Source of the DNA: Prevotella sp. UBA2850 | GTDB taxonomy: Bacteria; Bacteroidota; Bacteroidia; Bacteroidales; Bacteroidaceae | NCBI GenBank assembly: GCA_002350805.1 | Contig: DEFO01000048.1 | Location: 3,133-37,881, forward strand | DNA length: 34,749 nucleotides | Reading direction: 5' to 3' | Shown here: in pieces, positions 23,479 to 30,381 of the stretch | Layout: every line of letters begins with the position of its first letter | Position numbering within the stretch: position 1 is the first letter of the stretch | Position numbers and translations under genes: made by a program | Notes under the pieces: model-generated | What the model was told of the DNA's origin: nothing | Databases searched by the model: none | Seen by the model: only the letters and a program-made list of their open reading frames with translations

Positions 23479-23533
23479 GCGACAATTTTGGGGCCGGAAG
23501 GCCGGATTTGTCGCAAATATCGGGGGTTGTCGC
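23479..23533. promoter_or_regulatory. TTGTCGC motif triplet with hairpin, possible operator
   Basis: GCGACAA (23479-23485), TTGTCGC (23508-23514) and TTGTCGC (23527-23533). The first two form an inverted repeat flanking the self-complementary GGCCGGAAGGCC. Copies two and three are 19 bp apart in the same orientation, about two helical turns. The cluster ends 32 bp before the small-ORF promoter's -33 element. Confidence 0.45.
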
Positions 23534-23564
23534 AACTAATAGGGAAGAAAAAAAGAATGAATGC

Positions 23565-23596
23565 TTGCTGCATGCATGGGAGGACTGTATCTTTGC
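23565..23596 (+). promoter_or_regulatory. Promoter of the small-ORF transcript
   Basis: TTG (23565-23567), 20 bp, TATCTTTGC (23588-23596): a near-consensus Bacteroidetes promoter. Transcription would start near 23601, giving a leader of about 50 nt before the ATG at 23652. Confidence 0.72.
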
Positions 23597-23651
23597 ACTA
23601 TCAAAAACAATGAATCAGGAATTCAAATGAATAAGAAAAGGAGATAGAGCA

Positions 23652-23795
23652 ATGAAGAGAATAAAGAAGACGAAAACCATCGCACAACTTGCAGCAAAGA
23701 CGGCGACCAGGCTCGTTGCCAACTGCAACCTTATCAGCAGATACAGCGGCATACCGATGTACCACTGCCGGTTCTACAATACGTATATATATTAG
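23652..23795 (+). CDS. Small basic 47-residue protein, novel candidate
   Basis: The ORF runs from ATG 23652 to TAG 23795 and encodes 47 residues with five Lys and four Arg and no Asp or Glu. The N-terminus is MKRIKKTKTIAQLAAKT, a basic, likely helical segment. The C-terminus is aromatic (PMYHCRFYNTYIY), with Cys at 25 and 39. An AGGAG lies 8 nt upstream of the ATG, which is rare in this window. Synonymous codons lean to C/G (all AAC but one, TAC before the last residues), unlike the AT-rich flanks. It has its own promoter (23565-23596) and terminator (23884-23920). I recognise no family. A secreted or membrane-active peptide, a regulator or an RNA with a chance ORF are all possible. Confidence 0.6.
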   Translation: MKRIKKTKTIAQLAAKTATRLVANCNLISRYSGIPMYHCRFYNTYIY

Positions 23796-23883
23796 CTGCC
23801 CACTATAGTATAGCCCGAAAAAAGAACACTGACAACATTATAAAGAATTACATATTACGGTTGTTATTATTACTTTTTTCACG

Positions 23884-23920
23884 AAAGACGGGAGACATTG
23901 CGTTGTTTCCTGTCTTTTTT
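23884..23920 (+). terminator. Terminator of the small-ORF transcript
   Basis: A 14-bp stem (AAAGACGGGAGACA, 23884-23897, with TGTTTCCTGTCTTT, 23904-23917; two G-T pairs), loop of six, then a T-run to 23920. It ends the transcript from 23601, giving an RNA of about 320 nt. It overlaps the upstream part of the GH95 promoter. Confidence 0.75.
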
Positions 23921-23922
23921 AT

Positions 23923-23931
23923 TATCTTTGC
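23923..23931 (+). promoter_or_regulatory. -7 element of the GH95 gene
   Basis: TATCTTTGC, an exact match, 23 bp before the GH95 ATG. A TTG at 23903-23905 (17-bp spacing) lies in the loop side of the preceding terminator, so terminator and promoter are fused back to back. Confidence 0.65.
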
Positions 23932-23954
23932 AGCAGTAACTAAAAACAAACATC

Positions 23955-26468
23955 ATGTGTAGAATGCTTTTTGCCCTCCTGCTGCTGGCCATAGGCCTCA
24001 ACGCAGACGCACAACAGTACAAACTTTGGTATGAGAAGCCCGCCACCGACTGGCATGAGGCACTGCCAATAGGCAACTCTCACATGGGTGCTATGATCTA
24101 TGGAGGCACCCAGTGCGAGGAAGTGCAGCTGAACGAAGAGACCTTTTGGTCGGGTGCTCCCCACAATAACAATTCCACCGAGGCACTCAGTCATCTGGCT
24201 GAGGTGCGCCGGCTGATATTCAATAATGAGGAGGAGAAGGCAGCCGAGCTGATCAACAAGCACTTCATCAAGAAGCCCTTTGGCATGAAGTATCTGTTGC
24301 TGGGAAGTATGTTTGTCGAGTTCCCCGGCGTGAAGCAGGTGAGCAATTACCGCCGTGAGCTCGATCTGGCTACGGCCATGCACCATGTCGGCTACGAGTC
24401 CGACGGTGTGAGATACACCCGTAGCACCTATGCGTCGCTGCCCGACAATGTGATCGTGATGCGCCTGGATGCCAACAAGAAGAAAGCCCTTCGGTTCAAG
24501 GTCTCTCACAAATGTCTGCTGCCCACTACCCACCGCGTGAGCAACCACACGCTGACGGCCACTGTGCGTGGCGTCGAGCACGAGGGCGTGCCTGCTGGTC
24601 TGACGGCTGAGTGTCAGATGTATGTCCAGAGCGATGGCGTCATCACCGATCATACCGACGGTATAGAGGTGAGTGGTGCCACGGAGGCTGCCATTTACAT
24701 TGTGGCTGCTACCAACTTTGTGAACTATCACGATGTGAGCGGCAACCCTACCGAGAAGAACAGCCGTACGCTTGCTGCCGCAAAGAGCAAAGGCCGTCAG
24801 GTGCTGTTGCGCAACCATGTGCAGACCTACTGTCCCCAATACACCCGTGTGCGCCTCGAACTGCCTGTCTCTACTCAGTCCGACCTGCCCACTGACGAGC
24901 GGCTGGCCCGTTTTTCCGGCGGTGGAGACATGCAGCTGGCAGCCCTCATGTTCCAGTATGGCCGCTACCTGCTCATCAGCTCGTCGCAGCCCGGTGGACA
25001 GCCCGCCAACCTGCAGGGCGTGTGGAACGACAAGGAGAACGCCCCCTGGGATTCGAAATACACCATCAACATCAACACCGAGATGAACTACTGGCTCTCC
25101 AACGTGGGCAATCTATATGAGACGGCTGAGCCTCTCTACAACATGATTGGCGACTTGAGCACCACAGGAGCCCGGACCGCGCGCCAGCTATATGGATGCA
25201 ACGGGTGGGTGGCACATCATAATACCGACTTGTGGCGCATTGCCGGACCCGTCGACGGAGCCACCTGGGGTATGTTTCCCACGGGTGGCGCATGGCTCAC
25301 CACGCATATTTGGCAGCATTATCTTTTCACAGGCGATATAAAGTTCCTGCAGCGGTGGTTCCATGTCATGCGGGGTGCTGCCGACTTCCTGCTCGACTAT
25401 ATGCAGCAGGACCCGCGCAACGGATGGCTCGTCACCGTTCCCACCGTCTCGCCCGAGCATGGACCGAAGGGAAAGAAAACCACAGTGACTGCCGGTTCTA
25501 CGATGGACAATCAGATCGTCTTCGATGTGCTCAGCCAGCTCATCATGGCTGCCCGTGTGCTCCACCATGTGAGGTTGGACGAGACGCATATCTCGGGCAG
25601 TGCCAAGGGAACGGAGACCGACGACATTCGCAGGGTTTTCCAGTTTGACACCCTCAAATACGAAAAAGCGCTGGCTGCCCTTCCTCCCATGCAGATAGGC
25701 CGTTACGGACAGTTGCAGGAGTGGCTCCAGGATGCCGACGACCCCAAGGACCAGCACCGCCACATCTCTCATCTCTATGGGCTCTATCCCTCCAATCAGA
25801 TATCTCCCTACCAGCATCCTGAGCTCTTTACCGCTGCCGGCAACACCCTGTTGCAGCGAGGCGACATGGCCACAGGATGGAGCCTGGGGTGGAAAACCAA
25901 TTTCTGGGCACGCATGCTCGATGGCGACCATGCCTTCCAGATTATCTCCAACATGCTTCATCTGCTGCCCAACGACAAGATGGCCCAGCAGATACCCGAT
26001 GGTCGTACCTATCCCAATCTGTTCGACGCCCATCCTCCTTTCCAAATAGATGGTAACTTCGGTGTGGCTGCAGGCATTGCCGAGATGCTCGTCCAAAGTC
26101 ACGATGGAGCCGTGCATTTGTTGCCAGCCCTGCCTGCTGCTTGGGACCATGGTAAGGTGAGTGGCTTGAAGGCCCGTGGCGGATTCGAGGTCGATATCGA
26201 GTGGCAGCAAGGGAAACTGAAGAAGGCCGTGGTCCGTTCTTCCATTGGTGGCACCCTGCGCATCCGCTCGTACGTCCCGCTGAAGGGAAAAGGCCTGAGA
26301 GTCGCTAAGGGCAGCTGTCCCAACGACCTGTTGCGCCCAGCTGTTATCAAACAGCCTCTGCGTTCTGCCGAACTGAAAGACCTCCCCCTCAGAACGTTGC
26401 AGAAAGTGTATGAGTACGATGTGGAGACACGTAAGGGAGAAAGTTATAAATTGAGGATTGAGAATTAA
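23955..26468 (+). CDS. GH95 family glycoside hydrolase (alpha-L-fucosidase/alpha-L-galactosidase)
   Basis: A secreted 837-residue enzyme with a signal peptide (cleavage after about residue 19, ADA-QQ). An N-terminal beta-sandwich domain (about 22-280) opens with LWYEKPATDWHEALPIGNSHMGAMIYGG. An (alpha/alpha)6 catalytic domain and a C-terminal beta domain follow. Residues matching the bifidobacterial AfcA active site are N372 and N374 in NINTEMNYW, the acid E501 in TVSPEHG, and D699 in QIDGNFG. GH95 enzymes remove terminal alpha-1,2-fucose or L-galactose from plant xyloglucan, pectin side chains or host glycans. The last codons (LRIEN) are encoded by the start of a 14-bp repeat. It precedes GH43 by 186 bp. 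Confidence 0.95.
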   Translation: MCRMLFALLLLAIGLNADAQQYKLWYEKPATDWHEALPIGNSHMGAMIYGGTQCEEVQLNEETFWSGAPHNNNSTEALSHLAEVRRLIFNNEEEKAAELINKHFIKKPFGMKYLLLGSMFVEFPGVKQVSNYRRELDLATAMHHVGYESDGVRYTRSTYASLPDNVIVMRLDANKKKALRFKVSHKCLLPTTHRVSNHTLTATVRGVEHEGVPAGLTAECQMYVQSDGVITDHTDGIEVSGATEAAIYIVAATNFVNYHDVSGNPTEKNSRTLAAAKSKGRQVLLRNHVQTYCPQYTRVRLELPVSTQSDLPTDERLARFSGGGDMQLAALMFQYGRYLLISSSQPGGQPANLQGVWNDKENAPWDSKYTININTEMNYWLSNVGNLYETAEPLYNMIGDLSTTGARTARQLYGCNGWVAHHNTDLWRIAGPVDGATWGMFPTGGAWLTTHIWQHYLFTGDIKFLQRWFHVMRGAADFLLDYMQQDPRNGWLVTVPTVSPEHGPKGKKTTVTAGSTMDNQIVFDVLSQLIMAARVLHHVRLDETHISGSAKGTETDDIRRVFQFDTLKYEKALAALPPMQIGRYGQLQEWLQDADDPKDQHRHISHLYGLYPSNQISPYQHPELFTAAGNTLLQRGDMATGWSLGWKTNFWARMLDGDHAFQIISNMLHLLPNDKMAQQIPDGRTYPNLFDAHPPFQIDGNFGVAAGIAEMLVQSHDGAVHLLPALPAAWDHGKVSGLKARGGFEVDIEWQQGKLKKAVVRSSIGGTLRIRSYVPLKGKGLRVAKGSCPNDLLRPAVIKQPLRSAELKDLPLRTLQKVYEYDVETRKGESYKLRIEN

Positions 26469-26505
26469 GGATTGAGAATTGAAGATTGAGAATTGAGGAT
26501 TGAGG
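26450..26505 (+). repeat. 14-bp tandem repeat across the GH95 stop codon
   Basis: Units ATTGAGAATTAAGG (26457-26470), ATTGAGAATTGAAG (26471-26484) and ATTGAGAATTGAGG (26485-26498), with a partial unit on each side. The basic period is 7 bp (ATTGAGR). The GH95 stop TAA (26466-26468) lies inside the first unit, so the last residues of the enzyme come from the repeat. Further on, AAATCCGTGG is repeated in tandem (about 26530-26549). Confidence 0.85.
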
Positions 26506-26615
26506 ATGATTGCCTGCCGGCTTGAGTATGAAATCCGTGGAAATCCGTGGCATCTGTGTGACTTTTTAAAAAACAACCTGCACAACCCAAACAACATTTA
26601 AAGCTAAGTCCGTCG

Positions 26616-26633
26616 TTTCAGGCTTGCCTGAAA
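26616..26633 (+). other. Hairpin in the GH43 leader
   Basis: TTTCAGGC (26616-26623) and GCCTGAAA (26626-26633) form a perfect 8-bp palindromic stem with a minimal loop, 21 bp before the GH43 ATG. It could be an operator or a remnant terminator after GH95; there is no T-run on the plus strand, though the minus strand reads TTTTTCAGGC. No TAnnTTTGC promoter was seen in 26469-26654. Confidence 0.45.
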
Positions 26634-26654
26634 AAGTACCTCACATAAAAAACT

Positions 26655-28259
26655 ATGAATATCCGAACAATCGTCATGATGTCTGCTTGTTGCCTGGCAT
26701 TGCAAGCTTGGCCGCAGATGGAGAAGTTTGAGACCTACGACAATCCTATTGTGTGGGCTGATGCCCCCGATCCCGACGTGATACGTGTGGGCGACACTTT
26801 CTATATGGTGACCACCACGATGCACCAGTTCCCCGGTGTGCCTGTCATGAAGTCGCGCGACTTGGTGAACTGGCAGTTGGCGGGTTATGTGTTCGACCGT
26901 CTGACCGACTCTCCGCGTTACGACCTGTTGGGAGGCACCGTGTATGGTCGTGGACAATGGGCCACCTCGCTGAAGCATCACAACGGACGTTTCTATGTGC
27001 TTTTTGCCCCCAATGAGCCTGGCGAGATGGGACGGTCGTATCTCTATTCTGCTGCCGACCCTGCCGGACCATGGACGTTGGTCAGCCGGTTGCCTCATTT
27101 CCATGATTGCTCACTGCTCTTCGATGACGACGGCCGCACCTTTGTGATCTACGGGACAGGACGCATGTGCCAGCTCACTGCCGACCTGCAGGGTGTCGTC
27201 GAGGGTTCCGACCGTCAGTTGTTCACCCGCGAGGCCGACGAGACCGGAATCCTCGAGGGCTCACGCATGGTGAAGCACCGTGGGCGTTACTATCTGCTCA
27301 TGATCTCGCAGGTGTGGGCCGAGGGCCGTTACCGCCGTGAGGTGTGCTACCGTGCCGACCGCATAGAAGGCCCATACCAGAAGAAAGTCATTCTGCAGTC
27401 GCCCGTGGGCGGCTTTCCCCATGCCGGACAAGGCACCATCGTAGACACGGAGGAGGGCGACTGGTATGGTGTCATCTTCCAGGACCGCGGTGCTGTGGGG
27501 CGCGTGCTGACGCTCATGCCTTGCCGATGGCTCGACGGATGGCCGATGCTTGGCGACGAGGAAGGTATCATCCCCGAACGCATGCGTCCGGTGCGCAGCC
27601 ATGAGCCCGTGCAGCCGGTGACCGTGGCCGATGGCTTCCTTTCCGGGAAGCTCGACATGCACTGGCAGTGGAACCACAACCCTGTCGACGAGGCGTGGTC
27701 ACTCTCCGAACGGCCGGGGTGGCTGAGACTAAAGACAAGCCGGGTGGTGCCCAACCTCTATCTGGCGCCCAACACACTCTCACAGCGCATGCAAGGCCCC
27801 GCTTGCAGTGCTGTGGTGAAGGTCGATGTGTCGCATCTGCGCGACGGCGATCGTGCCGGCTTCTGCGCATTCAACGGCCATAGCGGTGTGCTTACCGTCA
27901 TGAAGACAGGACGGCACTACCGTCTTACCATGTCAGAGACCGTGGTCAACCTGTCGGCAGAGGAGAAAAAAGTGGAGAGTGTTGATGAGACAGTCAGAGC
28001 GAGTGTGTCACTCCGTCAACCCATAGTGTGGCTGCGTATCGATGGCGATTTCACGCTCCATCGCGATGTGGCCACCTGCTGGTACAGTCTCGACGGAGCA
28101 GAATGGCAGCGCATAGGCCCCGACTATCAGATGCGCTTCGATTGGCAGCGCCTGTTCATGGGCACACGCTATGCCATCTTCTGTTATGCCACCAAGCGCA
28201 AGGGCGGATATATGGATGTCGACTCCTTTGATTTCCGCTGCGAGAAAGCGAACCCTTAA
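26655..28259 (+). CDS. GH43 family glycoside hydrolase (beta-xylosidase/alpha-L-arabinofuranosidase type)
   Basis: A secreted 534-residue enzyme: signal-like N-terminus (MNIRTIVMMSACCLALQAW), five-bladed beta-propeller catalytic domain (about 27-325) and a C-terminal concanavalin-like beta-sandwich (about 335-530), as in two-domain GH43 enzymes. The catalytic set is visible: base D39 in ADAPDPDVIR, pKa-tuning D151 in FHDCSLLFDDDG, and acid E201 in ILEGSRMVKHRGRYYLL. Substrate (xylan, arabinan or arabinogalactan side chains) cannot be told from sequence. It follows GH95, suggesting joint trimming of a plant polysaccharide, but no SusC/SusD pair is in the window. Its stop codon overlaps that of the convergent radical SAM gene by two bases. 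Confidence 0.92.
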   Translation: MNIRTIVMMSACCLALQAWPQMEKFETYDNPIVWADAPDPDVIRVGDTFYMVTTTMHQFPGVPVMKSRDLVNWQLAGYVFDRLTDSPRYDLLGGTVYGRGQWATSLKHHNGRFYVLFAPNEPGEMGRSYLYSAADPAGPWTLVSRLPHFHDCSLLFDDDGRTFVIYGTGRMCQLTADLQGVVEGSDRQLFTREADETGILEGSRMVKHRGRYYLLMISQVWAEGRYRREVCYRADRIEGPYQKKVILQSPVGGFPHAGQGTIVDTEEGDWYGVIFQDRGAVGRVLTLMPCRWLDGWPMLGDEEGIIPERMRPVRSHEPVQPVTVADGFLSGKLDMHWQWNHNPVDEAWSLSERPGWLRLKTSRVVPNLYLAPNTLSQRMQGPACSAVVKVDVSHLRDGDRAGFCAFNGHSGVLTVMKTGRHYRLTMSETVVNLSAEEKKVESVDETVRASVSLRQPIVWLRIDGDFTLHRDVATCWYSLDGAEWQRIGPDYQMRFDWQRLFMGTRYAIFCYATKRKGGYMDVDSFDFRCEKANP

Positions 28260-29032
28260 TAACTGGCGGTGCAGGGGATGCCGGCTGCTATCACCTGGTC
28301 GCGGATAGCGTCGAGTTCCTCATGGGTGGCTTTCTGCAGGTCGTGGTCGGGTGTCTCGCGGTCAATGGTGTAGATCATGACCTCTCGCGGCTGGATATAC
28401 TTCACCGCCTCCAGCCAGGGCTGCACGTACTCGTCGCCGGTGTTGTTGACATCCACACCGTTTGACATGCCCTTGAGGAACATGGTCTGTATGACTACAC
28501 GGCCATTGAACGCCTTGAGCTGTTCGACGATCTTGTTGACATCGTAAGCGCCGGTGGGACGGTCCACCTTATTTATATAGTCGGCATTCACGGTGTCGAG
28601 CTTCTGAATGCTGTTGTCGACAAGCATCAGGGCGTCGTGGACGGCCTGGCGATGGGTGAAGGTGGCATTGCTGAGCACCGACACCTTGGCCTGCGGGAAA
28701 TACTTGTCGCGCAGCTGCAGGGTGTCGCTGATAATCTCGGGGAAGTGCGGATGACAGGTAGGCTCTCCGTTGCCGGCAAAGGTCAGCACGTCGGGTGTCG
28801 GACCGTTGTGCTGCATGTCGAGCAGTTTTGACTCCAAGGCGGCGGCCACTTGCTCGCGCGTGGGCAGTTTCTGCTGCGGACGGTGGTCGGCGTTGAATCC
28901 GCACTCGCAGTAAACACAGTCGAATGTACAGGTCTTACCATCGGCAGGCAGCAGGTTGATGCCTAGCGAGACGCCTAACCGGCGGCTGTGCACGGGACCG
29001 AAGATGGGTGATGGGTAGATAATTGTGCTCAT
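28256..29032 (-). CDS. Radical SAM protein (COG0731-like)
   Basis: A 258-residue radical SAM enzyme. The cluster-binding motif CTFDCVYC (C35, C39, C42; C-x3-C-x2-C) is followed by another Cys (C44). FGPVHSRRLGVSLGINLLP before it and FAGNGEPTCHPHF after it (the GGE-like SAM-binding segment) resemble the wyosine-synthesis-related COG0731 group, many members of which have unknown substrates. The length is short, without an added C-terminal cluster domain. The gene starts within five bases of a TACTTTTGC box, suggesting a leaderless mRNA. It is convergent with and overlaps the GH43 stop codon. Confidence 0.88.
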   Translation of the reverse strand: MSTIIYPSPIFGPVHSRRLGVSLGINLLPADGKTCTFDCVYCECGFNADHRPQQKLPTREQVAAALESKLLDMQHNGPTPDVLTFAGNGEPTCHPHFPEIISDTLQLRDKYFPQAKVSVLSNATFTHRQAVHDALMLVDNSIQKLDTVNADYINKVDRPTGAYDVNKIVEQLKAFNGRVVIQTMFLKGMSNGVDVNNTGDEYVQPWLEAVKYIQPREVMIYTIDRETPDHDLQKATHEELDAIRDQVIAAGIPCTASY

Positions 29033-29036
29033 GGCT

Positions 29037-29045
29037 GCAAAAGTA
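29037..29045 (-). promoter_or_regulatory. -7 element directly before the radical SAM start codon
   Basis: TACTTTTGC on the minus strand (exact TAnnTTTGC) is followed by AGCC and then the ATG at 29032. Transcription would start at or within a base or two of the start codon. No -33 TTTG was found. Confidence 0.55.
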
Positions 29046-29161
29046 GTAAAAAAACGGGACTCAGCGCTGGCAGGTCAAGATTTTTTTTGCCGGATATAGT
29101 AAAAAAGGTTAAACAGCGGAAAATTCATGAGGAAAAGACGACAGAAATGCTAATATTTACG

Positions 29162-29170
29162 TATTTTTGC
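29162..29170 (+). promoter_or_regulatory. -7 element of the ftsX operon
   Basis: TATTTTTGC, an exact TAnnTTTGC match, 31 bp before the ftsX ATG at 29202. No clear -33 element. It would drive ftsX, DUF3098, uppP, truB and probably queA. Confidence 0.5.
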
Positions 29171-29201
29171 AACAAATTTGGTGTAATAGGCCTATTTGCA
29201 A

Positions 29202-30080
29202 ATGGGAAAGAAACGTAAAAAGACCGGCAGCCATCGCGGTTTGCAGGTTGTAACTCTATGTATAAGCACTTCGATGGTGCTCATTTTGTTGGGAATGGTC
29301 GTCTTCTCCGTGCTGTCGGCGCGGAATTTATCGGCTTACGTGAAAGAGAATCTGACCCTGACGATGATTCTCGGTGAGGATATGACTACTCCCGAGGCCA
29401 GGAAGCTGTGCCAGGACCTGGGCAAAAAACCGTATATTCATCATCTCAACTTCATCAGTAAGGAGCAGGCCCTTCAGGAACAGTCGCGCGAGATGGGCAC
29501 CGACCCGTCGGAGTTTGCGGGCTTCAACCCCTTTCTGGGCTCTATCGAGGTGCAGCTGAAGGCCGACTATGCCAACTCCGACTCTATCAGATGGATCTCG
29601 AAGCAGCTGCGCAAGTATCCGAAGATATCCGACCTCACCTATCCGCAGGTGCTGATGGACAGTGTGAACAGCAACCTGAAGAAAATCAATCTGGTGCTGC
29701 TAGTGCTGGCCGTACTGCTGACCTTCGTGTCGTTCTCGCTGATCAACAACACGGTGCGCCTGGGCGTCTATGCCCGCCGGTTCTCCATCCATACCATGAA
29801 ACTGGTGGGGGCCTCGTGGGGATTCATCCGCCGTCCCTTCATGCGCAATGCCGTGCTGACGGGCTTGCTGGCGGCCATCATCGCCATTGCCGTGCTGGCG
29901 GGGGGCATTTACCTGCTCTACAGCTATGAGCCCGACGTGATGACTGTCATCACGTGGGACGTGCTGGCCATCACTGGCGGGGCAGTGCTCCTGTTCGGCA
30001 TCATCATCACAACGCTCTGCTCGTATTTCTCGGTGAATAAGTTCCTGAAGATGAAAGCCTCCGAACTGTATAAGATTTAA
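29202..30080 (+). CDS. ftsX: Cell division permease-like protein FtsX
   Basis: 292 residues from ATG 29202; an in-frame TTG six bases earlier is less likely. Four membrane helices (about 19-40, 162-187, 212-240 and 256-280) flank an extracytoplasmic domain (about 41-160) with LTLTMILGEDMTTPEA and LSKYPKISDLTYPQV-like sequence (LRKYPKISDLTYPQVLMDSVN). FtsX with the ATPase FtsE links the divisome to peptidoglycan hydrolases; ftsE is not in the window, which is usual for Bacteroidetes. It heads an operon with DUF3098, uppP and truB. Confidence 0.94.
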   Translation: MGKKRKKTGSHRGLQVVTLCISTSMVLILLGMVVFSVLSARNLSAYVKENLTLTMILGEDMTTPEARKLCQDLGKKPYIHHLNFISKEQALQEQSREMGTDPSEFAGFNPFLGSIEVQLKADYANSDSIRWISKQLRKYPKISDLTYPQVLMDSVNSNLKKINLVLLVLAVLLTFVSFSLINNTVRLGVYARRFSIHTMKLVGASWGFIRRPFMRNAVLTGLLAAIIAIAVLAGGIYLLYSYEPDVMTVITWDVLAITGGAVLLFGIIITTLCSYFSVNKFLKMKASELYKI

Positions 30081-30088
30081 GTCTCTCA

Positions 30089-30107
30089 GCCCCCGTTTTG
30101 GCGGGGC
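30089..30107 (+). other. GC-rich hairpin between ftsX and the DUF3098 gene
   Basis: GCCCC (30089-30093) and GGGGC (30103-30107), or the alternative CCCCG/CGGGG pairing, form a short strong stem in the 64-bp gap. It lacks a following T-run, so it may be an RNA-processing or stability element rather than a terminator. Confidence 0.45.
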
Positions 30108-30144
30108 AGGGAATATAGAATAGAATCAAAAAACACGAATAACA

Positions 30145-30378
30145 ATGGATAAAAGAGATTTTGCATTCGGCAAGTTCAACTTCATACTGTTGGCTGTTGG
30201 GATGTTGGTAGTAATCATAGGTTTCATACTGATGAGCGGCCCCGGCTCTACTGAATCGAGCTTCAATGCCGACATTTTCAGTCCGATGCGGGTCAAAGTG
30301 GCACCGGTGGTGTGCTTCGTGGGCTTCGTGTCGATTATCTATGCGATTATCCATAAGCCCAAAGACGCAGAGGAGTAG
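30145..30378 (+). CDS. DUF3098 small membrane protein
   Basis: A 77-residue protein with two membrane helices (about 11-31 and 52-69) separated by a short loop with FNADIFSPMRVKVAPVV, the conserved core of DUF3098. The N-terminal DFAFGKFNF and C-terminal IIHKPKD are also typical. The function is unknown, but the gene sits between ftsX and uppP in Bacteroidetes, which suggests a link with envelope synthesis or division. It is 3 bp from uppP. Confidence 0.92.
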   Translation: MDKRDFAFGKFNFILLAVGMLVVIIGFILMSGPGSTESSFNADIFSPMRVKVAPVVCFVGFVSIIYAIIHKPKDAEE

Positions 30379-30381
30379 TAC

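Larger units (their letters stand above)
23236..23651. other. 416-bp regulatory-looking region upstream of the small ORF
   Basis: Non-coding apart from two six-codon frames. It contains: a cluster of AGTCTA/GACT words with short dyads (23343-23450); three copies of a TTGTCGC motif, two of which form a hairpin around GGCCGGAAGGCC (23479-23533); a consensus promoter (23565-23596); and a Shine-Dalgarno-like AGGAG (23639-23643). A possible minus-strand promoter for the lipoprotein (TATATTTC at 23453-23460) is weak. Confidence 0.6.

Noticed and set aside
23601..23917. Small-ORF transcript as tmRNA, 6S RNA or RNase P RNA
   Set aside because: No tRNA-like ends, tag reading frame or known conserved core could be seen. 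A regulatory RNA is still possible, but none of these classes fits.
23955..28259. A full polysaccharide utilisation locus
   Set aside because: Only GH95 and GH43 are present; there is no SusC/SusD pair, sensor or transporter in the window, so PUL membership cannot be claimed.
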